A DNA stretch of 49,153 nt from Methylococcaceae bacterium (GCA_947505105.1 CANNKG010000014.1:1-49153), one strand, 5' to 3'; shown: positions 35,519-45,673, counted from the first letter of the stretch. The notes: generated by a model not told the origin, from the sequence alone. Program-made: numbers and translations.

Positions 35519-37615
35519 ATGCAAAAAAAAGAATATAAAACCAAACACGGAAATCCTTATCCTCCCGGATCAAAAGCCAATTCCGGGGGCGTAAATTTTT
35601 CAATTTTTAGTCGTTATGCGACCCATGTTGAACTGCTCCTGTTTGAATCATCTGAATGTGAAGAACCATTTCAGACGATTACCCTCCAAAAAGAGACTGA
35701 TCGAACTTTTTTTTCGTGGCATGTCTATGTCATCGGTTTACCAGTAGGCACTTGGTATACCTGGCGCATGGATGGCCCCAATCAGCCTCATGAATTGGGT
35801 CTGCGCTTTGATAGCGAAAAACAATTAATCGACCCGTGCGCACATGCGATCAGCGATAAGCGTTGGAGCCGTGAAGCCGCCTGTCGGCCGGGCAATAACG
35901 GCAAAACTGCAATGCGCTGTGTTGTTGCCGATGAGCATTATGACTGGGAGGGCGATACTCCCTTGCGCATTAGCAGTGAAAAAGCGATTATTTATGAACT
36001 ACATGTGGGCGGTTTTACCCGAGATCCTTCCTCTCAAGTCACTCATCCAGGAACGTTCGTCGGGCTCATCGAAAAAATTCCCTACCTTAAGGATTTGGGT
36101 ATTTCTCACGTCGAATTACTTCCGGTCATGGCTTTTGATGAACAGGACGTACCAAGAGGAACATCTGCTCTAGGCCTAAAAAACTATTGGGGCTATAGCA
36201 CTCATAGTTTTTTTAGCCCACATCCTGGCTATTGTGTTACACCGGAACTTGGCACACACATTAGAGAATTCCGCGACTTGGTTAAAGCCCTGCATAAAGC
36301 CGGAATCGGCGTTATCATGGATGTGGTGTTCAATCACACCTCCGAATCGGGCGACAAAGGTCCAATCATTAATTTCAAGGGCCTCGGTGGTAATATTTTT
36401 TACCATCTGGACAAATACGACCAAAATATTTTCCATGACTACACCGGTTGTGGCAACACCGTTAATGCCAATCATCCGTTAGTTGCTGATTTTATTATCA
36501 GTTGCCTGGAATATTGGGTCAAAGAAATGCATGTTGACGGTTTTCGCTTTGACTTGGCCAGCGCAATGGCCAGAGGCGATGGCGGCGTGGTATTACAAGA
36601 TCCTCCCGTACTATGGGGCATCGAGTTATCCAAACAACTCGCCAAGACCAAACTGATCGCCGAAGCCTGGGATGCTTCCGGCCTCTATCAAGTGGGCAGT
36701 TTCCCCGGTTATCGCTGGGCCGAATGGAATGGTAAATATCGTGATACGGTGCGTGAGTTTTTGCGCGGCGATAAAGGATTAATCAGTGAATTTGCCACGC
36801 GGATTAGCGGCAGTAGCGACCTCTATGAACATCAAGGCCGCCTGCCGATCAGCAGTGTTAACTTTGTAACCTGCCATGATGGTTTCACCCTCTATGATTT
36901 ATTCAGTTACAACCAAAAGCATAATGACGCCAATGGTGAAGAAAATAGGGACGGTTGTAATAACAACATCAGCTATAACTGTGGCGTTGAGGGACCTACG
37001 GATAACCTGGAGATTCTTGCGCTCCGCAAACGCAAAGCCAAAAATGTTTTTGCAATACTCATGTTAAGCCAGGGTGTCCCAATGATTCTGGCTGGTGATG
37101 AACTATTACAAACACAACAAGGCAATAATAACTGTTACTGCCAGGACAATGCCCTCACCTGGATTAACTGGCATAAAGTAGATCAAAATGCCGATATGTT
37201 GCGTTTTGTCAAAATGGTCATCGCCTTCCGCAAACGCCATCCATCCCTGATGCGCCGCCGCTTCCTGACCGGAAAAATCCTTGAAGGAAGAGATATCCCC
37301 GACATCTCTTGGCATGGGACAGAACTTAATAAACCATTCTGGAATGACCCAGAGGCTCGACTGATTGCTTATACTCTGGCAGGTGTCCAACCCCACGAGT
37401 CGGATTTATATATCGCGATGAACATGTCCGACCAGACTTTGACCCTCCAATTACCGGGAATCGAAGGCAAATATTGGCGTTTAGCAATCAACACCGCGTC
37501 GAACTCTCCGCATGAAATTTTTGAATTTCAGGACCAGCCAATGGTCGATCAATTGACCTTCAATATCCAGCCGTATACGGTCATAGTGCTTGAGAACAAT
37601 AGCCATCAAGGCTAA
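35519..37615 (+). CDS. glgX: Glycogen debranching enzyme (isoamylase type)
   Basis: 698 residues. An N-terminal CBM48-like domain (about 10-100, NPYPPGSKANSGGVNFSIFS) precedes a GH13 barrel. Catalytic-region motifs are DVVFNHT, DGFRFDLAS with the nucleophile Asp, LIAEAWD with the acid Glu, and FVTCHDGFTLYDLF. A C-terminal beta domain closes the protein. It cuts alpha-1,6 branches of glycogen after phosphorylase has shortened them. Stand-alone here: no other glg gene is in the window. The end is followed by a perfect hairpin. Confidence 0.94.
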   Translation: MQKKEYKTKHGNPYPPGSKANSGGVNFSIFSRYATHVELLLFESSECEEPFQTITLQKETDRTFFSWHVYVIGLPVGTWYTWRMDGPNQPHELGLRFDSEKQLIDPCAHAISDKRWSREAACRPGNNGKTAMRCVVADEHYDWEGDTPLRISSEKAIIYELHVGGFTRDPSSQVTHPGTFVGLIEKIPYLKDLGISHVELLPVMAFDEQDVPRGTSALGLKNYWGYSTHSFFSPHPGYCVTPELGTHIREFRDLVKALHKAGIGVIMDVVFNHTSESGDKGPIINFKGLGGNIFYHLDKYDQNIFHDYTGCGNTVNANHPLVADFIISCLEYWVKEMHVDGFRFDLASAMARGDGGVVLQDPPVLWGIELSKQLAKTKLIAEAWDASGLYQVGSFPGYRWAEWNGKYRDTVREFLRGDKGLISEFATRISGSSDLYEHQGRLPISSVNFVTCHDGFTLYDLFSYNQKHNDANGEENRDGCNNNISYNCGVEGPTDNLEILALRKRKAKNVFAILMLSQGVPMILAGDELLQTQQGNNNCYCQDNALTWINWHKVDQNADMLRFVKMVIAFRKRHPSLMRRRFLTGKILEGRDIPDISWHGTELNKPFWNDPEARLIAYTLAGVQPHESDLYIAMNMSDQTLTLQLPGIEGKYWRLAINTASNSPHEIFEFQDQPMVDQLTFNIQPYTVIVLENNSHQG

Positions 37616-37656
37616 CCTCAATCCATTTTCTCGTAGAACCAAGTATCTTCGCTTAA

Positions 37657-37702
37657 GCAATCCACCCCAACGAAACATCAGTGTTTCGTTGGGGTGGATT
37701 GC
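37657..37702. terminator. Perfect 21-bp hairpin with TCAG loop between convergent genes
   Basis: GCAATCCACCCCAACGAAACA and its exact complement flank TCAG. It is placed between the ends of glgX and the secreted-protein gene and probably stops transcription from both sides, although neither flank has a long T-run. Confidence 0.65.
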
Positions 37703-37715
37703 TACTGATAATTAA

Positions 37716-39155
37716 TTATTCAATACTAAAAATATTTTTAAATTGGCCCTTGTTGAGCATGTCGCTTGCACTTCTACCAAAACCGGCATAAATATTCAGG
37801 CCATGAAAAGGACTCAGATCACCTAATCTTATTGACCACGTTTGAGCATTGAAGCTATTGGCAGTGTCTGGCTGATACAAATCGGTACCGTTGGCGATCG
37901 CATAGACTGGAAATTCTCCGCCAAGATAAGGCACGATAACGAGATTACCGTTGTTTAGCGTAGCGAAAAAAAGTTGTCCCTGATACCAACCTGCAATGTA
38001 TAAGTTATAGCTACCATTACGCTCATCAACCGGCGGGGCGAAGATCAGTTGCAAGTTCACTTGGCTTGCTCCAGATCCCAGATTAGTAGCGGAAATTGAC
38101 CATGGCTTAGCCTGAAGCGTGACAAACCCCGTGCCGCTTAGTGCAACTTCTGCATGGGTGGCATCAAAATTAACCCTAAGTGTTCCGAGGTGTTCGCCGG
38201 TAGTAGATGGCGTAAAACCAACATTGAGCTGACAGCTCTGCCGGGGTTGCAGTAAGGTCGGGCAGAGATTTTGTACCCGAAAATCTCCATTGAGATTAAT
38301 GCCGGAGATATTAGCGGCACTAGTACCGACATTGTTCAGGGTGATCGATTGCGAAGCCACACTACCGACTTCCTGATGACCGAACGCCAGATTTTTGCTG
38401 CTGAATTCCAGCGTGGCGTTAGTTTTTGCGGTTGGCGTAAATATAAGCCGGGCGCTATACCCGCCGTATGCCCAGGCATTATTGACCCATATCCGCAGAT
38501 AATATTTGCCAGCCGGAAGCATTGTATCGGGATCCCGGATCAAGGTATCGCCATCAGCAAGATAGAGATAAGCGCCGAAAGCTCCAGAACTGGAAAGCGT
38601 TTTTTCGGTATCGGTCAGAATTTTGAGCATACCCGCTTCCAAGGTGGTCACTTGATAATAGTCAGTCCAATCATGATCAAGACGGACACCACCGTAATAT
38701 CCCAAATGCCCGGTAAATTCTTGCTCAATTACAACGGGGAGCGCCGATTGAATATCATCGTTCGGTTCATTATCATTGGCAAGCGATGCAGCTTTAATGT
38801 CGATAGTAGTTTTGTAGCTGCCGCTATTACTCGCATTATTCCATATTTTAAGGACATAGGTCCCGGCTTTCAATGCCCACGGTCCTTCAATATCGCCAGG
38901 ATGCGCCCAGCTAGAACGAACGATCTCGGCGCTTCCATCTGCCGACGTAATACCAAAACCAGAGTTTCCACCATTCAAAGTACCGTTTAGGCTTGAAATC
39001 AGCGTTACTTCGCTGTCGTTGGCTAGGTTGAATTGAAAAGCATCACTGCTGTGGGTCGGGGTGATATTGCTCACAAAATCGATGGCCATGGCAGATGTGC
39101 TAGTCAGGGTGCAGATCAAGCAAGCGGTAATCGATAAAAGCTGATAGATGCGCAT
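37716..39155 (-). CDS. Secreted beta-rich protein with pre-peptidase-like and choice-of-anchor D domains
   Basis: 479 residues with a signal peptide ending STSAMA (about residue 24). Two PPC-like beta domains (about 30-125 and 135-245) contain AGTYVLKIWNN and AGKYYLRIWVNN repeats. A choice-of-anchor D (ASPM/SPD-2/Hydin-like) domain follows at about 250-345, with LAFGHQEVGSVASQSITLNN and CQLNVGFTPSTTGEHLGTL. The last 130 residues are an unassigned beta domain. No catalytic motif and no PEP-CTERM or sorting tag is seen. Probably extracellular, binding or structural. Confidence 0.8.
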   Translation of the reverse strand: MRIYQLLSITACLICTLTSTSAMAIDFVSNITPTHSSDAFQFNLANDSEVTLISSLNGTLNGGNSGFGITSADGSAEIVRSSWAHPGDIEGPWALKAGTYVLKIWNNASNSGSYKTTIDIKAASLANDNEPNDDIQSALPVVIEQEFTGHLGYYGGVRLDHDWTDYYQVTTLEAGMLKILTDTEKTLSSSGAFGAYLYLADGDTLIRDPDTMLPAGKYYLRIWVNNAWAYGGYSARLIFTPTAKTNATLEFSSKNLAFGHQEVGSVASQSITLNNVGTSAANISGINLNGDFRVQNLCPTLLQPRQSCQLNVGFTPSTTGEHLGTLRVNFDATHAEVALSGTGFVTLQAKPWSISATNLGSGASQVNLQLIFAPPVDERNGSYNLYIAGWYQGQLFFATLNNGNLVIVPYLGGEFPVYAIANGTDLYQPDTANSFNAQTWSIRLGDLSPFHGLNIYAGFGRSASDMLNKGQFKNIFSIE

Positions 39156-39250
39156 AATTTATCTCTATGATTTATATAGAATTAGCGATTATTTATACCT
39201 TTATTAGGCTACTAACTTAAGGTGGAGCAATCACTCAAACAAGGATTAAC

Positions 39251-39276
39251 CGTTCGTCCTGAGCCTGTCGAAGGAT
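39251..39276. repeat. Interspersed repeat core (CGTTCGTCCTGAGCCTGTCG type)
   Basis: CGTTCGTCCTGAGCCTGTCG followed by AAGGAT is, from memory, a very widespread intergenic repeat in bacterial genomes. It lies between the secreted-protein gene and the end of the RND operon. Only one copy is in the window. Confidence 0.5.
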
Positions 39277-39296
39277 GCCTTTTATTATCACAACCA

Positions 39297-42200
39297 TCAA
39301 TCGGCATTATCAATAGCCTTATGATGGTGAGCGCCCAGCATCATATACACCGCCGGCACGACAAACAAGGTAAATAAAGTCCCAATCGCAATACCCGTTG
39401 CAATCACCAAGCCCATATTGAAGCGCGACACGGCACCTGCGCCGGTCGCCATAATTAAGGGCATAACCCCTAAGACCATCGCGGCGGTGGTCATCAAAAT
39501 CGGGCGTAATCGAATGCTCGCCGCATGCTCAATCGCTTCACGCTTGGTCTGTCCTTCCTTTTGCAGATTATTGGCGAATTCGACAATCAAAATTCCATGT
39601 TTGCTGATCAAACCCATCAAGGTCACTAAACCCACTTCGGTATAAATGTTGAGGGTCGCATTGCCGATGCCGAGCGCGATAAAAATTAACGCCCCGGCAA
39701 TCGACATCGGCACCGAAACCAGGATGATTAAGGGGTCGCGAAAGCTTTCGAACTGGGCCGCGAGCGCCAAGAAGATGATAATCAACGCAAACAAAAATGT
39801 ATAGACAAAGCCGCTCGATTCCTTAACCAATTGCCGTGACTGGCCGGCATATTCAATCGTATAACTCGACGGTAGCACGCGCTTGGCGATGTCCTGCAAG
39901 GTTACCAGCGCATTGCCAAGCGTCACCCCCGGAAACGGCACCCCTGAAACGGTCGCGGCGTTAAGTTGCTGAAAATGATTCAGCGACTGCGGAACGGTTT
40001 TGGTGCTGATCGTCGCAATTGACGCTAACGGCACAGTTTTGCCGCTGGCGGTGCGAATCGGATAATCGCGCAATTGTTCGACATTCAAGCGAAAGCCCTG
40101 TTGCACTTGCGGAATCACTTTGTAGGAGCGCCCGGCCAAACTGAAATAATTAACGTAACCGCCGCCTAGCATCGACGCCAGCGACGAGCCGATATCCTGC
40201 ATGTTCAAACCCAACAAGGAAGCCTTATCGCGATCAATTTCGACTTGCGATTGGGGTTGATCGTATTTTAAATCACTGTCGGTAAACATAAACATCCCGC
40301 TTTTTTGCGCTTCACGCATAAATAGCTGAGTAAGTTCATTCAATTGTTCAAACGATTCGGTCGAGCTGATTACGAATTGCACCGGCATACCGCTGCTGCC
40401 CGGTAATGGTGGCGGCTGAAATGCCGCGAGGCGCGCGCCCGCGATATTGTTCATTTCCTTTTGCACGATCGGCTGTAATTGATCGGCAGTTTGGGTGCGC
40501 TGATCCCAAGGCTTCAAAACCATCCCCGACACCGAACGCCCCGGCGTATCGAGCTGAAACACATGATCGGTTTCCGGGTGGGTCATAAATTGTTCGAAAA
40601 CCTGCCGCGAATACATTTGCCGTTGCTGCAGCGTCGAATCGGGCGCTGAGGTCGACATGGTAATAATAATGCCCTGATCTTCTTGCGGAGCGAGTTCATT
40701 ATTCGCGCTGCCGTACAGAAAATAAATGCTGCACAAAATAATCAGTGCGAACACCGCGGTCACCGGCAAATAATTTAGCGAGCCATGCAAGGTTCTACCG
40801 TACCATCCACTCAAACGATTAAAAGTTTTATCGATCCAGTCGACCACTCGTTCTTCGAGGCCGCTCCGATCACCCGTATGCTCCTTCAACAAGCGTGAAC
40901 ACATCATTGGCGAAAGCGTCAAGGCCACAATCGCTGAAACCGTCACCGCGCCAACCAAGGTGAAGGCAAATTCTGAAAATAAGGCGCCGGTCAAGCCACC
41001 CTGAAAACCGACTGGAATATACACTGCAATCAACACAATCGTCATCGCGATAATTGGCCCAGTCAATTCACGCGCCGCTTGCAGCGCCGCCGGAATCGGA
41101 TGCATGCCATCTTCGAGATGGCGATTGACGTTCTCGACGACGATAATCGCATCATCCACCACCAAGCCAATCGAGAGCACCAAGGCCAGTAAGGTCAGGA
41201 GATTGATCGAGAAACCGAACATCAACATCATCGTAAACGTGCCGATCAACGACAGCGGAATCGCAATCACCGGAATCAGCACCGAATGCGGCGAACCCAG
41301 AAAGGCAAACACCACCAAGGTCACAATGATCAAGGCTTCGAATAGGGTATGCACAACTTCATGAATCGAACTATCGACGAATTTAGTCGAATCGTAAACG
41401 ATTTTGGCATGCATCCCTTCCGGCAAATGCTTTTGAATGTCCGGGAACACTTCTTTGACTCGCCCAATCACTTCCAGCAAATTCGCACTCGGCGCGACCT
41501 GGAGACCAATATACACGGCCTTATCGCCATCGAAAGACACCGTCGACTCGTAATCATCCGAACCGAGCGTCACTTTCGCAACGTCTTTGAGTCGAATAAT
41601 CGCGCCTTCTTGCTGCTTGATAATCAGATTTTCAAATTCTTCAACCGAATGTAGATTGGTCGATGCGGTCAGGTTGACCTGCACCATTAAGCCCTTGGTG
41701 CGACCTAAACCGGCGATAAAGTTATTATTCGCCAGGGCCGCGCTGATATCGGCGGCGGTCAATGAGTACGCGCGCAATTTGTTCGGATCAAGCCAGGCGC
41801 GCAGCGAGAAATACTTACTACCGAGCAATTCCGCCAATTGAATACCGTCGACCGATTGCAACTTGGGCTGGACGCTTCGAATCAGATAATCGGTGATCTT
41901 GTTCGGCGGTAGTGCGTCGCTCGAAAAGCCGATATACATCGAATCGATGGTCTGTCCAATCGCAATATTCAACACCGGTCGTTGTGATTCGGGCGGCAGT
42001 TGATTCAAAATCGAATTGATTTTCGAATTGATCTCGGTCAGTGCTTTGTTCGGATCGAAATTAAGGCGTAAATTCGCGGTGATCGTACTCAGACCACTTT
42101 GACTGGCCGAGGTGATGTAATCGATCCCATTGGCCTGCGAAATAATGTTTTCGAGCGGCGTGGTGATAAAGCCGGCAATAATATCCGGGTCCGCGCCGTA

Positions 42201-42353
42201 ATAAGCGGTCGTGACCGTCACCACCGCGTTTTCGGTGCGCGGATATTGCAAGACTGGCAAACTGCTCAGCGAACGCAGTCCCAGTACCAGTAATAACATA
42301 CTAACCACAGTCGCCAAGACCGGACGACGAATAAAAATATCGGTAAAATTCAT
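39297..42353 (-). CDS. RND efflux pump inner-membrane permease (HAE-1 type)
   Basis: 1018 residues with the two-fold RND plan: 12 membrane helices and two large periplasmic loops. It opens MNFTDIFIRRPVLATVVSML. The proton-relay helix 4 reads LVLSIGLVVDDAIIVVENV with the paired Asp residues, and helix 10 carries the matching Lys region. A GFQGGLTGALFSEFAFTLVGA helix 5/6 region and a second-half LMGLISKHGILIVEFANN are also present. The wording is closest to the MexI-like branch, but substrates cannot be told. It follows the adaptor by six bases. By eye it looks more GC-rich than its neighbours. Confidence 0.94.
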   Translation of the reverse strand: MNFTDIFIRRPVLATVVSMLLLVLGLRSLSSLPVLQYPRTENAVVTVTTAYYGADPDIIAGFITTPLENIISQANGIDYITSASQSGLSTITANLRLNFDPNKALTEINSKINSILNQLPPESQRPVLNIAIGQTIDSMYIGFSSDALPPNKITDYLIRSVQPKLQSVDGIQLAELLGSKYFSLRAWLDPNKLRAYSLTAADISAALANNNFIAGLGRTKGLMVQVNLTASTNLHSVEEFENLIIKQQEGAIIRLKDVAKVTLGSDDYESTVSFDGDKAVYIGLQVAPSANLLEVIGRVKEVFPDIQKHLPEGMHAKIVYDSTKFVDSSIHEVVHTLFEALIIVTLVVFAFLGSPHSVLIPVIAIPLSLIGTFTMMLMFGFSINLLTLLALVLSIGLVVDDAIIVVENVNRHLEDGMHPIPAALQAARELTGPIIAMTIVLIAVYIPVGFQGGLTGALFSEFAFTLVGAVTVSAIVALTLSPMMCSRLLKEHTGDRSGLEERVVDWIDKTFNRLSGWYGRTLHGSLNYLPVTAVFALIILCSIYFLYGSANNELAPQEDQGIIITMSTSAPDSTLQQRQMYSRQVFEQFMTHPETDHVFQLDTPGRSVSGMVLKPWDQRTQTADQLQPIVQKEMNNIAGARLAAFQPPPLPGSSGMPVQFVISSTESFEQLNELTQLFMREAQKSGMFMFTDSDLKYDQPQSQVEIDRDKASLLGLNMQDIGSSLASMLGGGYVNYFSLAGRSYKVIPQVQQGFRLNVEQLRDYPIRTASGKTVPLASIATISTKTVPQSLNHFQQLNAATVSGVPFPGVTLGNALVTLQDIAKRVLPSSYTIEYAGQSRQLVKESSGFVYTFLFALIIIFLALAAQFESFRDPLIILVSVPMSIAGALIFIALGIGNATLNIYTEVGLVTLMGLISKHGILIVEFANNLQKEGQTKREAIEHAASIRLRPILMTTAAMVLGVMPLIMATGAGAVSRFNMGLVIATGIAIGTLFTLFVVPAVYMMLGAHHHKAIDNAD

Positions 42354-42359
42354 AACGGT

Positions 42360-43490
42360 CTACTGGTCCTCAGGTTTAGGCGCAGCTTCATTAGTGGGTT
42401 GTACGCTGTTATTGATCTTGACCGGCGAGCCGTTATGCAGCTTGAGCTGCCCAGAAGTCACCACGGCATCGCCCTCCTTAACCCCGTTCAACACCGCAAT
42501 TTGGTCGCCACGGGTTTCACCAGTCGTCACAAAAGTTTGCTTGGCAATGAATTTTTCTTTGCCATCGGCGGTGGCTTCGGCTTTATGCACCATATAGACA
42601 GTCGATCCGAACGGATTGAAAGTAATCGCCGAACGCGGCAGCGTAATATAACGTAGCGCAGCGCCGGTTGAGATACTGACTGTCGCATACATGCCGGGCA
42701 ACAAACGATGCTCCGGATTTTTCATGATGGCCCGGATCAGCACATTGCGCGTGTCAAGATCGACTTTCGGATTAATGACGCTGATCGTGCCGCTAAATTT
42801 TTGCTCCGGAAAGGTGTCGATATGAATACTGACCTGCTGCCCAAGTTTTACGACTGATAAACTTTGCTGCGGAACATAGAAGTCGACATAAATCGGATCG
42901 AGCGCTTGCAGGGTCGCAATTGCTGCGCCTTCTTTCAAATATTGACCGACATCGACTTGGCGAATTCCGATCACCCCCGCAAACGGCGCACGCACGGTTT
43001 TCTTGGCAATCAAGGCCTGCTGCTGGGCAACGTTTGCTTGCGCGACCAATAAATTAGCCTTTTCAACATCGACATTTTGCTGACTGATCGCATGCACGTT
43101 GAACTGCGCTTGGGCGCGTTGATAAGTCACTTTAGCCAATTCCACGGTGGCATTTAAAGAGGCGAGTTTGGCGTTGTCATCGTTTAAACGTAGCTGTAAT
43201 AACGGGGTATTCGGTACAATAGCATCGCCCTGCTTGAAATGAATGTCGCTGACAATACCCGCCACTTCCGAACTTAAATCAATTCCCTGCATGGCATGCA
43301 GACTTGCTACCGATTCGAGTGACGGCGACCATTCCAAATAACCGGCAGTAATCGTCGAGACCGTTTGAACCGGTTCGCCCTGGGCGGTCATCGCCTGTTT
43401 AATCATTTTGCCTTTAAAGTCGATAAACCAAAACACCCCGCCGAGGACTAGGCCTACGACGATGAGCATGATAAACATTCGCTTGATCAT
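42360..43490 (-). CDS. RND efflux periplasmic adaptor (membrane fusion protein)
   Basis: 376 residues with an N-terminal anchor helix (about 5-25). A biotinyl-lipoyl half appears as SSEVAGIVSDIHFKQGDAIVPNTPLLQL, then a short alpha-hairpin (about 110-150), the second lipoyl half VRAPFAGVIGIRQVDVGQYLKEG, and beta-barrel and membrane-proximal domains. It joins the inner pump to the outer-membrane channel. Its start overlaps the stop of the OMF gene by ATGA. Confidence 0.93.
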   Translation of the reverse strand: MIKRMFIMLIVVGLVLGGVFWFIDFKGKMIKQAMTAQGEPVQTVSTITAGYLEWSPSLESVASLHAMQGIDLSSEVAGIVSDIHFKQGDAIVPNTPLLQLRLNDDNAKLASLNATVELAKVTYQRAQAQFNVHAISQQNVDVEKANLLVAQANVAQQQALIAKKTVRAPFAGVIGIRQVDVGQYLKEGAAIATLQALDPIYVDFYVPQQSLSVVKLGQQVSIHIDTFPEQKFSGTISVINPKVDLDTRNVLIRAIMKNPEHRLLPGMYATVSISTGAALRYITLPRSAITFNPFGSTVYMVHKAEATADGKEKFIAKQTFVTTGETRGDQIAVLNGVKEGDAVVTSGQLKLHNGSPVKINNSVQPTNEAAPKPEDQ

Positions 43491-45055
43491 TTCAGTTTCC
43501 TAAATCTGGGGAATTCAAAGATTGTCGTGTATTTGCTGTCGAGCGTCGGTTCAAACGCGACCAATTTACTTAATGGACCGCGATTCCACCAGCCGCCACC
43601 AAGCGCCTGCATCAAAGCCGCACTATCCACATAACGCAAGGTTTTAGCTCTGATCTGCCCGATCCGGGTCTGCTGATAAGCACGTTCGGCCACCAATAAA
43701 TCCAAAATACTCGCAGCACCCACTTGCATCTGGCCGCGCGTCAATTCCAACGTTTCGGCGGCAGCGGCATTGGCGGCGTTCTGCGTTTTGAGCTCCGCAT
43801 AATCGTATTCGAGTGCGCTCAACACATCGGCCACATTTTGGAAGGCTTTGAGCAAAGTAGAACGGTATTCGGCAGCCATTTGTTCAAAGGTCGCAATGGC
43901 GGCTTTTTTCTGATGCAAAAATTGCGCGCCATGAAAGATCGGTTGCACTAAGGCACCATTTAACGCCCATACCGCCGACCCCGGCGAAAACAGGCTGCTA
44001 GCAGCGACTGCAATAGTACTGACGTTGGCGTTAATACTTAAATCGGGAAAAATATTGGTTGCCATTTCGCCAACTTGAGCGCTGGCCGCATGTAAAATGG
44101 CCTCCTGCGCCCGAATATCCGGACGTTGCTCAAGCAACTTACCCGGCACGCTCAAGGGGAGTTGTTCGGGTAAATGCAAATCATCAAGGGTAAATTCGGC
44201 GAGTAGCGCATTACTCCCCGGAATGTCGCCCACCAGAGCGCTTAATTCATGCCGAATTTGGGCCAGTTGTTTATGCAACGGCGGCAAAGTGGTACGAATC
44301 TGTTCCAATAGCGTTTGTTGGTTAAGTAAGGAGATTTTGGAAATGCTGCCAATATCCAATTGTTGCTGCATAATCGCCAACTCATCTTCATAAGCCTGGA
44401 TAATTTCCTCGGTCGCCTTGATCTGATCACGCAAAGAAGCTTCTTGAATTGCTGCGGTGACAATATTGCCCGCCAACGTCAAAAATGCGCCTTCGAGCTG
44501 GAATTTCTGATATTCGATCTCCGCATCCATACCTTCGAGTTCGCGCTGCAACTTGCCGAACACATCCAGCGTATAAGTCACACCGACCGAAGCGTTATAC
44601 AGCGTAAATACCGAGCCAGTAAAATTAGGATTGCCGAACTGCGCGCCTGAGACTTTCTGATGCCGGACCGAAAGAGTCGCATCCAGCGCCGGTAAAAGTT
44701 CTGAGGCTTTTGCCAGTCGATTTTCTTGCGCCGACACTAACACGGCCTGTGCAGATTTCAGCGAGGGATTACGCTTAAGTGCTTGTTCAATCAGAGCATT
44801 TAATGGTTTGGATTTAAACAGCTCCCACCATTGCCCAGGAATATCCTGTCCCAGCACCAGCTTTTGCCCTTGGTCGCTCGCAATTTGCGTTACTTGCTCC
44901 GCAGTCACCAATCGTTCAGGGGATTCAGTGACAGGACGCTTAAAATCCGGGCCTAAAGTACAGCCCGAAATCAGTGCCGCCAAAAGCCCACTCAAAATAA
45001 ATTTTCGGGACCTGCGCATTATTGATTGATTAATAGTAAAAGATAAGACACTCAT
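43487..45055 (-). CDS. RND efflux outer-membrane factor lipoprotein (OprM/NodT family)
   Basis: 522 residues. The lipobox LLAALISGC precedes TLGPDFKRP, a typical NodT/OprM opening. Two OEP repeats follow with PGQWWELFKSKPLNALIEQAL and EQRPDIRAQEAILHAASAQVGEM. The start at 45055 overlaps the tetR stop (ATGA) and has AGGTCAGG close upstream; an internal ATG at 45019 (MRRSRK) would give a shorter, more usual signal. It forms the trimeric exit duct of the pump. Confidence 0.92.
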   Translation of the reverse strand: MSVLSFTINQSIMRRSRKFILSGLLAALISGCTLGPDFKRPVTESPERLVTAEQVTQIASDQGQKLVLGQDIPGQWWELFKSKPLNALIEQALKRNPSLKSAQAVLVSAQENRLAKASELLPALDATLSVRHQKVSGAQFGNPNFTGSVFTLYNASVGVTYTLDVFGKLQRELEGMDAEIEYQKFQLEGAFLTLAGNIVTAAIQEASLRDQIKATEEIIQAYEDELAIMQQQLDIGSISKISLLNQQTLLEQIRTTLPPLHKQLAQIRHELSALVGDIPGSNALLAEFTLDDLHLPEQLPLSVPGKLLEQRPDIRAQEAILHAASAQVGEMATNIFPDLSINANVSTIAVAASSLFSPGSAVWALNGALVQPIFHGAQFLHQKKAAIATFEQMAAEYRSTLLKAFQNVADVLSALEYDYAELKTQNAANAAAAETLELTRGQMQVGAASILDLLVAERAYQQTRIGQIRAKTLRYVDSAALMQALGGGWWNRGPLSKLVAFEPTLDSKYTTIFEFPRFRKLK

Positions 45056-45642
45056 TGCCTGACCTGGGGAATATTTAAACCGTTTAACAATAAAGTAGTA
45101 ATGTGTTCTGCAATGACTTCAAGCTGTTCATGCTCTGGCTTCCAGCCAGGAAAATGTCGATGCAGCGGTTTGTTATCGAGATAATGTTTCACCAAACCGA
45201 TGATTGACGTTGCCACCAAATGCGCATCCAGTTCCGGTGCGAGTTCCCTAGCCAATTGCATCAATAAACTGAATTGCTTTTGAAACACCCCTTGCGCCAA
45301 CAACTGCATACGTTCAGCATCAGCTTCCATGATTTCTCGTTGCATCAAGCGATGAAAGTCCGGATCCAACGTAATAACATCAATCAACGAACGGACGAAT
45401 TTGCCGAGCTTTTCAACCGGTGTGCTATCAGATTCCCATACCTGACTAAAGATAAGCTCCTTGCCTGAAAAAGCATAACTCACCGCCTCAAGATACAGAG
45501 CATCTTTATCGGGAAAATGGTGATAAATCGAGGCGACACTCATATTGACAGCCGTTGCAAGCATGCGCATCGACAGACCTGAATAGCCTTTATCAGCAAA
45601 CAGCACAATCGCTTTGCTTAGAATTTTTTCTTTTGTGTTCAA
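45052..45642 (-). CDS. TetR-family regulator of the efflux operon
   Basis: 196 residues. The helix-turn-helix is near residues 25-47 (LSMRMLATAVNMSVASIYHHF), and a YFPDKDALY-type end (HHFPDKDALYLEAV) marks the family. The C-terminal ligand domain is not specific. The start is TTG at 45642 (no ATG fits), with a GAGA upstream. As first gene of the operon, overlapping the OMF gene, it probably represses its own pump through the palindrome just upstream. Confidence 0.9.
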   Translation of the reverse strand: MNTKEKILSKAIVLFADKGYSGLSMRMLATAVNMSVASIYHHFPDKDALYLEAVSYAFSGKELIFSQVWESDSTPVEKLGKFVRSLIDVITLDPDFHRLMQREIMEADAERMQLLAQGVFQKQFSLLMQLARELAPELDAHLVATSIIGLVKHYLDNKPLHRHFPGWKPEHEQLEVIAEHITTLLLNGLNIPQVRQ

Positions 45643-45655
45643 AATAATCTCTTAC

Positions 45656-45673
45656 CTAACGAACGTTCGGTAG
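45656..45673. promoter_or_regulatory. Candidate TetR operator
   Basis: CTAACGAACGTTCGGTAG has a perfect 10-base core CGAACGTTCG and near-symmetric arms. It sits 13 bases before the regulator start codon, where a repressor would block transcription or translation initiation. Confidence 0.6.

Noticed and set aside
38271-38990. 239-codon plus-strand frame opposite the secreted beta-rich protein
   Set aside because: It is the antisense shadow of a gene with a clear signal peptide and domain repeats; it has no motif of its own.
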